Assembly (NCBI GenBank): GCA_003661015.1
Contig: QMVI01000004.1
Span: 1 to 21,646, forward strand
DNA from: Methanosarcinales archaeon
GTDB taxonomy: Archaea; Halobacteriota; Methanosarcinia; DSM-18856; Methermicoccaceae
DNA: 21,646 nt
Direction: 5' to 3'
Part shown: positions 1-6,612 of the stretch, piece after piece
Numbering within the stretch: the first letter of the stretch is position 1
Layout: each line of letters begins with the position of its first letter
Program-made: the position numbers and the translations under genes
Notes under the pieces: generated by a model
What the model was told of the DNA's origin: nothing
Databases searched by the model: none
What the model saw: only the letters and a program-made list of their open reading frames with translations

Positions 1-166
1 CGAGCCCCTCTTCTATGAGTTCTTTTATGTATTCTGATACTGCTTGTGGTGTAACACCTATCTTTTCAGCAATCTTTTTCTGTTTTATGTTTGGCTGATG
101 TGCAGCAATCTCAACCAAAATCTGGAATTTCGTTATATCTTTTTTGCGATGCAGTACTTCAACCAT
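1..166 (-). CDS. Winged-helix transcriptional regulator, N-terminal part (cut by window edge)
   Basis: The first 55 residues are visible, starting at the ATG at 166-164, and the frame runs off the left edge. They form an N-terminal helix-turn-helix: a basic start (VEVLHRKKDITKFQ), then a helix and recognition-helix pattern around KIAEKIGVTPQAVSEYIKEL. This resembles the archaeal predicted regulators of COG1497. The start is supported by a GGAGG site seven bases upstream, and that site overlaps the stop of the next regulator gene (180-698). The two are therefore probably co-transcribed and translationally linked. DNA binding is well supported. The ligand, the targets and the missing C-terminal half cannot be judged here. 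Confidence 0.75.
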   Translation of the reverse strand, partial: MVEVLHRKKDITKFQILVEIAAHQPNIKQKKIAEKIGVTPQAVSEYIKELIEEGL

Positions 167-179
167 ATATTTTCCTCCA

Positions 180-698
180 TCAAATTCTTTCCTGTGCCAA
201 ATCTATTCTCTGTCCTTTTACCACAAGTTCATCTGAGCGACGGGCAAGAGATTTTACCCGAATTGGGCTAATTTTCATATCCTTTGATATATTTAAAATT
301 GATTTATTTCCCTTTCTAACATGTTCCACGATTTCCATAATCTCTGGCATAATCTCAGAATCACTGGCAAATGTAATATTTAGCACCTCTGCAAGCTCAT
401 CCATTGTGCATCTGATGGACATCTGAACCTTTCCATATATACAGTGGTACTCCATCTCAGGTTTTTCACCAGGTGCAGGCATTCTCCACCCAACATCAAG
501 GAGTGCACATTTCCTAAGTGTTTGTATAGACTCTTCTATCCTTTCTTTTGATTCTTCGAGCTCTTGTGTAATCTCATCTATCGTATACCACTTATTTAGT
601 AGCAGGGAAAGTACGCTTTTTGTGAGAGGTGTTGCAAGAGCCCTTAACAGAACAACAAGTTCTGAAGGGTCATCAATTAATTTAGTACGCTTTGGCAT
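180..698 (-). CDS. ArsR-like winged-helix transcriptional regulator
   Basis: 172 residues, cytoplasmic. The N-terminal third (about 8-65) is an ArsR-like winged helix beginning LIDDPSELVVLLRALATPL. The middle holds a short WRMPAPGEKPEMEYHCIYG segment typical of an archaeal regulator family. The C-terminal part (about 120-165) looks like a second helix-turn-helix (ISKDMKISPIRVKSLARRS). I see no metal-binding Cys/His cluster, so metal sensing is not supported. The start follows GAGGAG a few bases upstream, and the gene ends in TGA. It is divergent from RNase Z, and the 85-base gap contains an inverted repeat (GTATA-N6-TATAC) that could be its own operator. It is probably co-transcribed with the COG1497-like regulator just downstream. 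Its target is unknown. Confidence 0.75.
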   Translation of the reverse strand: MPKRTKLIDDPSELVVLLRALATPLTKSVLSLLLNKWYTIDEITQELEESKERIEESIQTLRKCALLDVGWRMPAPGEKPEMEYHCIYGKVQMSIRCTMDELAEVLNITFASDSEIMPEIMEIVEHVRKGNKSILNISKDMKISPIRVKSLARRSDELVVKGQRIDLAQERI

Positions 699-717
699 CT
701 CATCTCCTCACATATTA

Positions 718-739
718 GTATACGTTCATATACTTATAC
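718..739. promoter_or_regulatory. Divergent promoter with repeated TATAC motifs
   Basis: In the gap between the ArsR-like gene (minus strand) and RNase Z (plus strand), GTATA at 718-722 and TATAC at 729-733 form a perfect inverted repeat with a 6-base spacer. A further TATAC lies at 735-739. The stretch also contains TATA-like sequence readable on both strands (TATAAGTATATG on the minus strand). It could be overlapping promoters, an operator for the neighbouring regulator, or both. Confidence 0.35.
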
Positions 740-783
740 AGTTCGATAATGATATAAACGAGAAAAAAACTCCACTTACTTGC

Positions 784-1701
784 ATGCTTAGAGTGACATT
801 CCTTGGAACTGCCGGCTCACTTCCAACAGTGGATAGAAACCCATCTGCAATTGTGGTCGCAACGGATAATGAGTCCATCTTGTTGGATTGTGGGGAAGGT
901 GCACAACAACAGATGATGAGGGCAAAGGTGGGGTTTGGGAAACTATCTTCAATCTTTATAACTCACTTACATGCTGATCATGTACTTGGAGTGCCCGGAC
1001 TACTTCAGACGCTTGCCTTTTTCAGAAGAAAAGACCCTCTTGCAATATATGGCCCAAAAGGGATAGCAAGGCTGAAGAATTTTTTTCATCTCATGGGACT
1101 TTTCAAACCAACCTATGAGGTAAAAATAAAAGAACTAACTCCCGGAGATAGTGTTAGGTTGAAAGGATACACAATGAAATGCTTCAAAACTGTACATGGA
1201 GTACCATCGATTGGTTATTCACTGGTTGAGGATGAGAGGCGTGGCAAATTCAACAGAGAGAAAGCTGAAAAGGTGTTGGGAATCCCCCCGGGACCTCTCT
1301 ATTCAAAACTTCACAGGGGAGAGAGTATAATATGGAAAGGCAGGGTGATACATCCCTCTGAGGTTGTTGGTCCTCCCAGACCCGGGAGAAAGATTGTTTA
1401 TACAGGGGATACGCGTCCTTGTTATGAGGTTGTTGGAGAGGCAAAGGGCGCAGACCTTCTCATACACGATGGAATGTTCACATCAGACCACGAGAAACTT
1501 GCAAAAGAGTTTCTTCATTCAACCGCAAGAGAAGCAGCACTCACCGCAAAATAGGCGGGAGTAAGAAGGCTGATACTCACACACATCAGTGCAAGGCATA
1601 GTGAGGAGATTGAGCAGATACGCAAGGAAGCGAGGGAGATATTCGAAGAGAGCGAAATAGCCCATGACTTGATGGTAGTGGATATTCCATACAGCGATTA
1701 A
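784..1701 (+). CDS. rnz: Ribonuclease Z (tRNA 3'-endonuclease) with an in-frame TAG codon
   Basis: RNase Z cuts precursor tRNAs at the 3' side of the discriminator base so that CCA can be added. It is a zinc-dependent metallo-beta-lactamase-fold enzyme. Visible motifs, numbered from the ATG at 784, are the metal site HLHADH (61-66), His138 (TVHGVPSIG), GDTRP with Asp209, and HDGMF. Residue 257 is TAG (1552-1554). The same frame then continues AGVRRLILTHISARHSEE to TAA at 1699-1701, giving 305 residues, the usual family length. The part after TAG carries the conserved THIS histidine (267), a metal ligand, so a product ending at TAG would lack an essential part. I therefore annotate one gene with TAG as a sense codon. 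The ATG at 784 is preferred over the long open frame upstream because the family begins at the first beta strand (LRVTFLGTAGS). It converges on tyrS with 9 bases between them. Confidence 0.9.
1552..1554 (+). other. In-frame TAG read as sense in RNase Z (candidate pyrrolysine codon)
   Basis: TAG at codon 257 of rnz. On both sides the frame encodes the family's conserved C-terminal region: STAREAALTAK before it and AGVRRLILTHIS after it. The position falls in the helix before the last metal-binding strand, an exposed site where family members usually carry a charged or polar residue. No frame change is needed. Pyrrolysine is inferred from the archaeal context; another amber-decoding tRNA is possible. 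Confidence 0.8.
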
Positions 1702-1710
1702 AATCTTAAC

Positions 1711-2667
1711 TTAACTTACAGACATCCTGACAGGTTCGAGTATCTCATTTAGGTACATGGATGCGCTTTTCTTCAAATCAAGAGGATGAACCTTTTCCAT
1801 CATAAACGCCTTCTCAAGCTCATCTATGTCTTCAAACTCGATGTCCCCTCCATATTTTTCAGGTCTTTTTATCACAATTCTCTCATACTTTGGAAATATG
1901 AAGTATCTGAATATCTCGAATACTGGGTTGTCCTTTACAGTTCCAGCTGGACACAATGCTTTCTTTAACTTCACCTCCACCTCCTCCTCACTATCATCCA
2001 CTGATATGAAGTTCCCCTTGGAGGACGACATTTTCTCACCATCGAGTCCGAGGAGGATTGGTGTGTGGATACATACCGGAGCAGAATAACCTATCTTAGG
2101 AAGATTCTCTCTTGCCAACATGTGTATCTTCCTTTGGTCTATGCCACCAACAGCAACATCCACCTTTAGCTTTGCAATATCAGCAGCTTGCATCAGTGGA
2201 TATATCATCTGCGAGACCTTTGGATTCTCAACACTTCTGGATACCTCATCCATACTCCGTCTGGCTCTCAATAAGGTTGTATGTCGGGCAAGCATGAGCA
2301 CATCCAGTATGTACTCTTTATCAAGCTGATATGAGGACCCGAGAACGAATTTTGCACCTTTAAGTCCCATGGCTTTGAAGCATTCCATGTTCATATGGGC
2401 AGTCTCTCTCACCTCTTCAAGAGAACCCTTCTCATTGAGGTATGCATGGAGGTCTGCCAACAACACGATTACATCAAATCCAGCATTTTTGAGGTCTATG
2501 AGCTTATTTACGGTCAAAATATGTCCGAGATGAATCTTTCCACTTGGCTCATATCCTGCATAAGCGGTTGGTTTCCTCTCCATCTTCATCAATGCCTCAA
2601 GTTCGTTCACTGTAATGACTTCAACTGCATTTCTACATGCAAGTTCAATCCTTTCTTCCAGTCTCAC
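1711..2667 (-). CDS. tyrS: Tyrosyl-tRNA synthetase, archaeal type
   Basis: It charges tRNA-Tyr with tyrosine. It is a 318-residue class I synthetase of the compact archaeal/eukaryotic form, close to the length of the Methanocaldococcus enzyme. The ATP-site signatures are HLGH (46-49, within EPSGKIHLGH) and KMSSS (212-216, within GEKMSSSKGNF). The tyrosine-pocket segment YAGYEPSG and the motif QRKIHMLARE are present, and the C-terminus ends at an anticodon-binding segment (HPLDLKKSAS...ILEPVRMSV). The start is GTG, supported by GGAGGGGG seven to ten bases upstream; the stop is TAA. It lies just downstream of the JAMM gene on the same strand, and that gene may overlap it by 23 bases if its TAG is read through. 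It converges on rnz. Confidence 0.97.
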   Translation of the reverse strand: MRLEERIELACRNAVEVITVNELEALMKMERKPTAYAGYEPSGKIHLGHILTVNKLIDLKNAGFDVIVLLADLHAYLNEKGSLEEVRETAHMNMECFKAMGLKGAKFVLGSSYQLDKEYILDVLMLARHTTLLRARRSMDEVSRSVENPKVSQMIYPLMQAADIAKLKVDVAVGGIDQRKIHMLARENLPKIGYSAPVCIHTPILLGLDGEKMSSSKGNFISVDDSEEEVEVKLKKALCPAGTVKDNPVFEIFRYFIFPKYERIVIKRPEKYGGDIEFEDIDELEKAFMMEKVHPLDLKKSASMYLNEILEPVRMSVS

Positions 2668-2686
2668 GTTTGCCCCCTCCTATAAC

Positions 2687-2689
2687 CTA
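2687..2689 (-). other. TAG at the end of the JAMM gene, possibly sense
   Basis: This is the only gene end in the window that could be TAG. Reading through adds 14 codons before TGA at 2645-2647. The extension is short and glycine/lysine-rich, so it cannot be tested by domain content alone. Confidence 0.5.
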
Positions 2690-3055
2690 AAGATTTCTTG
2701 GTCTTCCAGCCCTATCATAACATCTCCAACTTTCCATCGTATATGGATATGCGACGATGATATGAACCTCACCTGTCTTCCTAAACAGTTCAAGGTCTGC
2801 CAGTGAAGGAGATGGATTGGGTGTTGGATGACTATGAACAGACCCAGCATATCGAACATTTGGCATCATGTAGAGGTGGAGTACTGCCATCACCTCTGAT
2901 GATTGTGTTCCTGGCAGAATCACGCACTCCCTTATTATGCCTTCACGAGCTGAGAGCAATCCAGCAAACTCATTTGGATGGTTTGATTTACTTGCAGCAA
3001 GGATAAACTCCAGTGCCTCCCTCTCAATTGCCCAAACACGCCTTCTTTCTTTCAC
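2687..3055 (-). CDS. JAMM/MPN+ metalloprotease (possible desampylase); ends at TAG or reads through it
   Basis: 122 residues up to TAG. The complete zinc-protease JAMM signature is present: Glu29, then HSHP (His74, His76), Ser84 and Asp87 in the exact H-x-H-x7-S-x2-D spacing. Archaeal relatives remove ubiquitin-like SAMP proteins from targets; that role is inferred here from the family. TAG lies at 2687-2689, directly after RPRNL. If TAG is sense, the frame continues VIGGGKRETGRKD to TGA at 2645-2647, giving 136 residues and overlapping the tyrS start by 23 bases. The resulting L-x-VI would complete a terminal beta strand of the kind JAMM proteins tend to have, which favours read-through. Coordinates are given to the TAG because this case is less certain than rnz and mtxX. 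It is divergent from mtxX across 49 bases. Confidence 0.85.
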   Translation of the reverse strand: MKERRRVWAIEREALEFILAASKSNHPNEFAGLLSAREGIIRECVILPGTQSSEVMAVLHLYMMPNVRYAGSVHSHPTPNPSPSLADLELFRKTGEVHIIVAYPYTMESWRCYDRAGRPRNL

Positions 3056-3075
3056 AACATAACATCTTCCAAACC

Positions 3076-3083
3076 CTTAAAAT
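3076..3083. promoter_or_regulatory. Near-symmetric TATA element between divergent JAMM and mtxX genes
   Basis: CTTAAAAT in this 49-base gap reads as a TATA-like element on either strand. Its centre is about 26 bases from the ATG of mtxX (3105) and about 24 from the ATG of the JAMM gene (3055). Both distances fit archaeal transcription starting at or near the start codon. No other good candidate exists for mtxX. Confidence 0.35.
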
Positions 3084-3104
3084 GCTTTGCTATAACTTCA
3101 GTAT

Positions 3105-3920
3105 ATGCATATTCTGAGATTGGCAAATCCAGAGAATGTGGTTGGGATTGGAGTCCATTTACCAGATGATATGACAGAGGTAATGAAGACAGCCATCTTA
3201 AACTCGTTATTAAGAGCAAAGAAATGGGCAAGAATTGTGGTTGTTTGTCCATACAATTCTGAAAATATGTTCAAAAGATTCGAGACGATTACTTCAGATA
3301 ATCCTGCAAAGGAACTCGTGAAGATGATAGACAATGAGATTGAAGGGGGCGTCAGAGGAAATCTTTCAGCTAACAAAACACTTTCAGCTCTGAGGAGGAG
3401 GGGAATAAATGTGAGGAGGGGGGTGATTTTGGAGAGGGCAATCAACCACAGCATCTTGGGTCTGGTACCAGTTGGCATAGACGAGGGGCAAGGCGTGGAT
3501 GAAAAAGTTGAGCTTGGTTTGAGAATTGCAAAATTACTCTCTTAGCTTGGTGAGAAGATAAAAGTCGGCGTCCTCTCTGGCGGAAGAAAAGAGGATAGAG
3601 GTAGGAGTAAGGTGGTTGATGATAGTATGGAGGAAGGAGAGTTGATAGCCTCGGTATTGAGGAGCAAGGGGATTGTAGCAGAACACGTGGGCATTACGAT
3701 AGAGGAGGTTATTGGAGAATACTCTGTTATACTGGCTCCAGATGGAATGAGTGGAAATATTTTGTTTAGAGCTCTTGTACTTGTGGGTGGGTGGAATTCA
3801 TGGGGAGCGCCACTACTCACAAACGAGCTCGTGTACGTGGATTCATCAAGGTCAAATAAAAGTTTCGAGAGGCAGATTGCTCTGGCAAGCGCCCTCGTTA
3901 GTTTAATAAAGAAAGGTTAA
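3105..3920 (+). CDS. mtxX: Methanogenesis marker protein 4 (MtxX) with an in-frame TAG codon
   Basis: 271 residues if TAG at codon 147 is counted as an amino acid. The first part (IGVHLPDD..., VVVCPYNSENM, INVRRGVILERAINHSILGLVPVG) and the part after TAG (KVGVLSGGRKEDRGRSKVVDDSM, YSVILAPDGMSGNILFRALVLVGG, APLLTNELVYVDSSR) belong to the same family. This family is found in methanogens and relatives, is annotated as a putative methyltransferase, and has a phosphotransacetylase-like fold. Its reaction is not established. The two halves are in one reading frame, joined by LLS-TAG-LGEKIKVGVLSGGR, and the second half lacks a ribosome-binding site or a start at a family boundary, so one gene is far more likely than two. 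The stop is TAA at 3918-3920. The start probably lies on a near-leaderless transcript. It is followed by UPF0147 and serA on the same strand. Confidence 0.9.
3543..3545 (+). other. In-frame TAG read as sense in mtxX (candidate pyrrolysine codon)
   Basis: TAG at codon 147 separates two open stretches in the same frame (3105-3542 and 3546-3917) that together make one full-length MtxX. It lies in a linker between a helix ending in IAKLLS and the strand KVGVLSGG, a tolerant position. The next in-frame ATG is 66 bases downstream, inside the conserved second domain. Confidence 0.8.
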
Positions 3921-3943
3921 TATATAGATAAACAAAACATTAG

Positions 3944-3964
3944 ACACAATCATTCATTTTGTGT
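3944..3964 (+). promoter_or_regulatory. TATA box and ACACAA/TTGTGT hairpin upstream of UPF0147-serA
   Basis: A TATA-like TTAATATATA sits at about 3917-3926, at the end of mtxX. About 25 bases downstream, ACACAA (3944-3949) and TTGTGT (3959-3964) form a perfect 6-base inverted repeat around a 9-base loop. It would fall at the expected transcription start, so it could be an operator or a 5' leader hairpin. Confidence 0.3.
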
Positions 3965-3982
3965 TGTTTTGGGGGATTGAAT

Positions 3983-4246
3983 ATGAGTGATCCAGAGGAA
4001 ACGATAAGGCAGTGTGTTCAAATCTTGGAGAGAATAATGAATGATGATTCAGTTCCGAGGAACATAAGAAGAGGTGCAGAAGAAGTTAGGAACATACTTC
4101 TGAGAGAGGATGAGCCTCCGGCTATGAGGGCTGCGACAGGCATATCCATACTGGATGAACTGAACAACGACCCGAACATACCTCTTCACACAAGAACACT
4201 TGTTTGGAATATAGTGAGCAATCTTGAGACAATTCCGGTGGAGTGA
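3983..4246 (+). CDS. UPF0147 family protein
   Basis: 87 residues, small, acidic, all-helical, with no signal peptide or membrane segment. The pattern (repeated short helices; MNDDSVPRNIRRGAEEVRNIL; NDPNIPLHTRTLVWNIVSNLE) matches the archaeal UPF0147 family, which has no established function. The ATG at 3983 is chosen over an upstream in-frame start because GGGGG precedes it at the right distance and the family starts there. It ends in TGA, overlapping the earliest possible serA start and 6 bases before the preferred one, which indicates a two-gene operon. Confidence 0.85.
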   Translation: MSDPEETIRQCVQILERIMNDDSVPRNIRRGAEEVRNILLREDEPPAMRAATGISILDELNNDPNIPLHTRTLVWNIVSNLETIPVE

Positions 4247-4251
4247 GAAGT

Positions 4252-5823
4252 GTGAAAGTACTTGTGAGTGACCCACTTGCAAGAGAGGGTATAGAAGAAT
4301 TACTCAACCACGGATTTGAGGTGGATGTTATAACAGGGCTCAGCGAGAGTGAACTCTGCAATATCATAGGGGAATATGACGCGCTGATTGTTAGAAGTGG
4401 AACAAAGGTTACGAAGAAGGTAATAGAGCATGCAACCAACCTAAAAATAGTTGGGAGGGCAGGTGTTGGAGTCGACAACATCGATGTTAGGGCAGCAACT
4501 GAGAGGGGGATAATAGTTGCAAATGCCCCTGAAGGGAATACTGTGTCAGCAGCTGAGCATACAATAGCCATGATGATGGCTCTTGCGAGGAATATTCCTC
4601 AGGCTCATGCTTCTCTCAAGAGAGGAGAATGGAACAGAAGCAAGTTCATTGGGACAGAACTCAGAGGGAAGACGGTTGGAATAATTGGGCTTGGAAGAAT
4701 TGGAGCGGAGGTTGCCAGAAGGTGTAGCTGTCTTGAGACAGAGGTCATAGCATATGACCCTTATGTCTCAGAGGAGAGAGCAAGGAGCCTTGGTGCAACT
4801 CTTGTATCACTTGACGAGCTGATTGCCCGTGCGGACATCATAACAGTTCATACTCCCCTAACCAAGGATACAAAGGATTTGATAGACACCGATGAGTTTG
4901 ATAGGATGAAAAAGGGTGTGAGGATTATAAACTGTGCGAGGGGGGGGATTGTAAATGAAGAGGCACTGTACAATGCCATAAAGGAGGGAAAGATAGCTGG
5001 TGCTGCACTTGATGTTTTTGTGAGTGAGCCACCAACGGGCAGTCCATTGTTAGAACTTGAAAATGTCGTCGTTACACCACACCTTGGTGCATCTACCGAA
5101 GAAGCTCAAATCAACGTTGCAATCACCATAGCAAGACAAGTAATAGATGCGCTTGAAGGGAAGCCCGTAAGGAATGCAATCAATATGCCATACATAAAGC
5201 CAGAGGTGTTATCTGAGGTCAGACCCTATATCGAATTAGCAGAGAAGCTTGGAAAATTCACAGCCCAGCTCATCAGCGGATATGATACATTAGAGGTTGT
5301 GCTTGCAGGAGACATTCCAAACAAAGCAGACGATGTACTGACAATTGCGAGTATAAAAGGTGTACTTGAGCCTGTTGTGGGGTCTGGAGTCAACTATGTA
5401 AATGCAGAGTATCTTGCAAAAGAGAGAAGGTTGAAGGTTATCAAGAGTACCAAAGAAGAGGGGGATATATTTTCAGATGAGATAACCATAAGATTGTTCT
5501 CCTCTTCTGAACAGAGATATGTGACTGGGTCTATCGTTGGTGGTGTGCCAAAGATTACAAGAATAGACAGTTATTCGATGGATGTTGTACCTCGAGGATA
5601 TATGGTTGTTGTTTGGCACATAGACAAGCCAAACATCATAGGTCCCTGCTGTGTTGTGCTTGGAGAAGAGGGGATAAACATCGCAGGTATGCAGGTGGGA
5701 AGAATAGAAAGAGGTGGGGAGTCAATAATGGTGTTGAGTACTGACAGCGAAGTTCCAGACGATTTGCTTAGAAAAATAGAAGGAATAGATGGTGTATTGA
5801 GTGCAAAACTCGTAATTATTTGA
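4252..5823 (+). CDS. serA: D-3-phosphoglycerate dehydrogenase
   Basis: First step of phosphorylated serine synthesis: it oxidises 3-phosphoglycerate to 3-phosphohydroxypyruvate with NAD. The protein is 523 residues, the long form. An N-terminal substrate-binding part is followed by the Rossmann motif GIIGLGRIG (about 143-151), then the catalytic Arg230 (CARGG), Glu259 (SEPP) and His277 (TPHLGAS). A middle allosteric substrate-binding domain and a C-terminal ACT domain (about 450-523; NIIGPCCVVLGEEGINIAGM) follow, suggesting feedback by serine or another ligand. The GTG at 4252 gives the family start MKVLVSDPLA and has GGAG nine bases upstream; GTG at 4243 is an alternative. The stop is TGA, followed within 20 bases by the B3/B4 gene. 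Confidence 0.97.
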   Translation: MKVLVSDPLAREGIEELLNHGFEVDVITGLSESELCNIIGEYDALIVRSGTKVTKKVIEHATNLKIVGRAGVGVDNIDVRAATERGIIVANAPEGNTVSAAEHTIAMMMALARNIPQAHASLKRGEWNRSKFIGTELRGKTVGIIGLGRIGAEVARRCSCLETEVIAYDPYVSEERARSLGATLVSLDELIARADIITVHTPLTKDTKDLIDTDEFDRMKKGVRIINCARGGIVNEEALYNAIKEGKIAGAALDVFVSEPPTGSPLLELENVVVTPHLGASTEEAQINVAITIARQVIDALEGKPVRNAINMPYIKPEVLSEVRPYIELAEKLGKFTAQLISGYDTLEVVLAGDIPNKADDVLTIASIKGVLEPVVGSGVNYVNAEYLAKERRLKVIKSTKEEGDIFSDEITIRLFSSSEQRYVTGSIVGGVPKITRIDSYSMDVVPRGYMVVVWHIDKPNIIGPCCVVLGEEGINIAGMQVGRIERGGESIMVLSTDSEVPDDLLRKIEGIDGVLSAKLVII

Positions 5824-5837
5824 TTGTGAGTATGAGT

Positions 5838-6497
5838 ATGAAGGAAATTATCATATGTGATGACGTCAGGAAACGATTTCCTGATTTAAGGGCATTTCTT
5901 ATCCTCATAAAGGATGTGCATATCGAAAATACTTTAAAAAACTTGGAAGAATTCAAAAAAGATGTTTTTGATGATGTAAAGAGAAGATATTCTCTCCATG
6001 AGTTAAAAGATGTGGCTATATTCAGAGCATACCGGGACTTCTTTTGGGAGATTGGGGTTGACCCTACCAAAACGAGGCCCGCATCTGAAGCTCTGATAAG
6101 AAGAATCCTCCAAGGCAAACAAATCCCGAGTGTCAACACTCTTGTCGATGCCTATAACTTGGCATCCATTGTATCAGAGGTACCTTTAGCAGCTTTTGAC
6201 TATCAGACTCTTCAGGGAGAGCTACTGATGAGATTCGCACAGCAAGATGGAGAGTTTGTTGGGATTGGTATGAAGGAAGTCAAGTTAAAGGGAAATGAAA
6301 TCGTAATCTCTGACTCGAAGAAGGTGATTGCCATATATCCTCATAGAGATTCTGATGAAACAAAGATAACAACTGAGACTAAAGATGTGTTGCTGATGGT
6401 ATGTGGGGCGCCGGGAGTTGGAGAGGACATACTTAACAAAGCAAGAGATATCGCAGTTGGTTATATCAGAAGATTTTGTGGTGGGCAAGTTGTTTGA
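5838..6497 (+). CDS. B3/B4 (tRNA-editing-type) domain protein
   Basis: 219 residues, cytoplasmic. The central region (about 60-200) matches the stand-alone B3/B4 domain of the phenylalanyl-tRNA synthetase beta chain (COG3382-like). Marks include AIFRAYRDFFWEIGVDPTKTRPASEALIRR, then VNTLVDAYNLASIVSEVPLAAFD, and a late DVLLMVCGAPGVG. In the synthetase this domain hydrolyses mischarged tRNA; free-standing copies have no proven substrate, so an editing role is only suggested. Several in-frame starts are possible (TTG 5820, ATG 5832, ATG 5838). ATG 5838 has GTGAG seven bases upstream. It overlaps or follows serA directly and is probably the last gene of that operon. A run of eight T follows its TGA stop and could terminate transcription. 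Confidence 0.85.
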   Translation: MKEIIICDDVRKRFPDLRAFLILIKDVHIENTLKNLEEFKKDVFDDVKRRYSLHELKDVAIFRAYRDFFWEIGVDPTKTRPASEALIRRILQGKQIPSVNTLVDAYNLASIVSEVPLAAFDYQTLQGELLMRFAQQDGEFVGIGMKEVKLKGNEIVISDSKKVIAIYPHRDSDETKITTETKDVLLMVCGAPGVGEDILNKARDIAVGYIRRFCGGQVV

Positions 6498-6505
6498 TTT
6501 TTTTG
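6498..6505 (+). terminator. T-run after the B3/B4 gene
   Basis: An unbroken T stretch directly after the TGA stop, followed by more T-rich sequence, resembles archaeal intrinsic termination, which needs a T-run but not a hairpin. It separates the serA operon from the transporter genes. Confidence 0.4.
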
Positions 6506-6541
6506 ATACTATCTGATTCTCCATTTTGAATGATTTGGTAA

Positions 6542-6588
6542 ATTAGTTTTGATTTACTAATATCCAAGATAAATCGAAAATATTAAAT
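6542..6588 (+). promoter_or_regulatory. Promoter of the oxyanion transporter with upstream inverted repeat
   Basis: ATTAGT (6542-6547) and ACTAAT (6556-6561) form a perfect inverted repeat with an 8-base spacer, extended by AT-rich flanks. A TATA-like AAATATTAAA follows at about 6578-6587, about 30 bases before the ATG at 6613. No Shine-Dalgarno site precedes that ATG, so the transcript may be nearly leaderless. The repeat sits where an activator or repressor could act; a metal-oxyanion regulator is a guess from the gene it precedes. Confidence 0.4.
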
Positions 6589-6612
6589 CAAGCTAATGGT
6601 TAACATTGACTG

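Noticed and set aside
622..783. Longer RNase Z start at 622
   Set aside because: The extra 54 residues overlap the divergent regulator gene and promoter and match no part of the family; ATG 784 gives the standard N-terminus.
1552..1701. RNase Z as a plain pseudogene truncated by a nonsense mutation
   Set aside because: Everything after TAG is intact and conserved, the enzyme is essential in archaea, and the same kind of TAG interruption occurs in a second conserved gene; no TAA, TGA or frame-shift lesions are seen in either.
3612..3920. Separate 102-residue gene starting at ATG 3612
   Set aside because: It is the second half of MtxX in the same frame as 3105-3542, separated only by TAG; it has no ribosome-binding site and would start inside a conserved domain.
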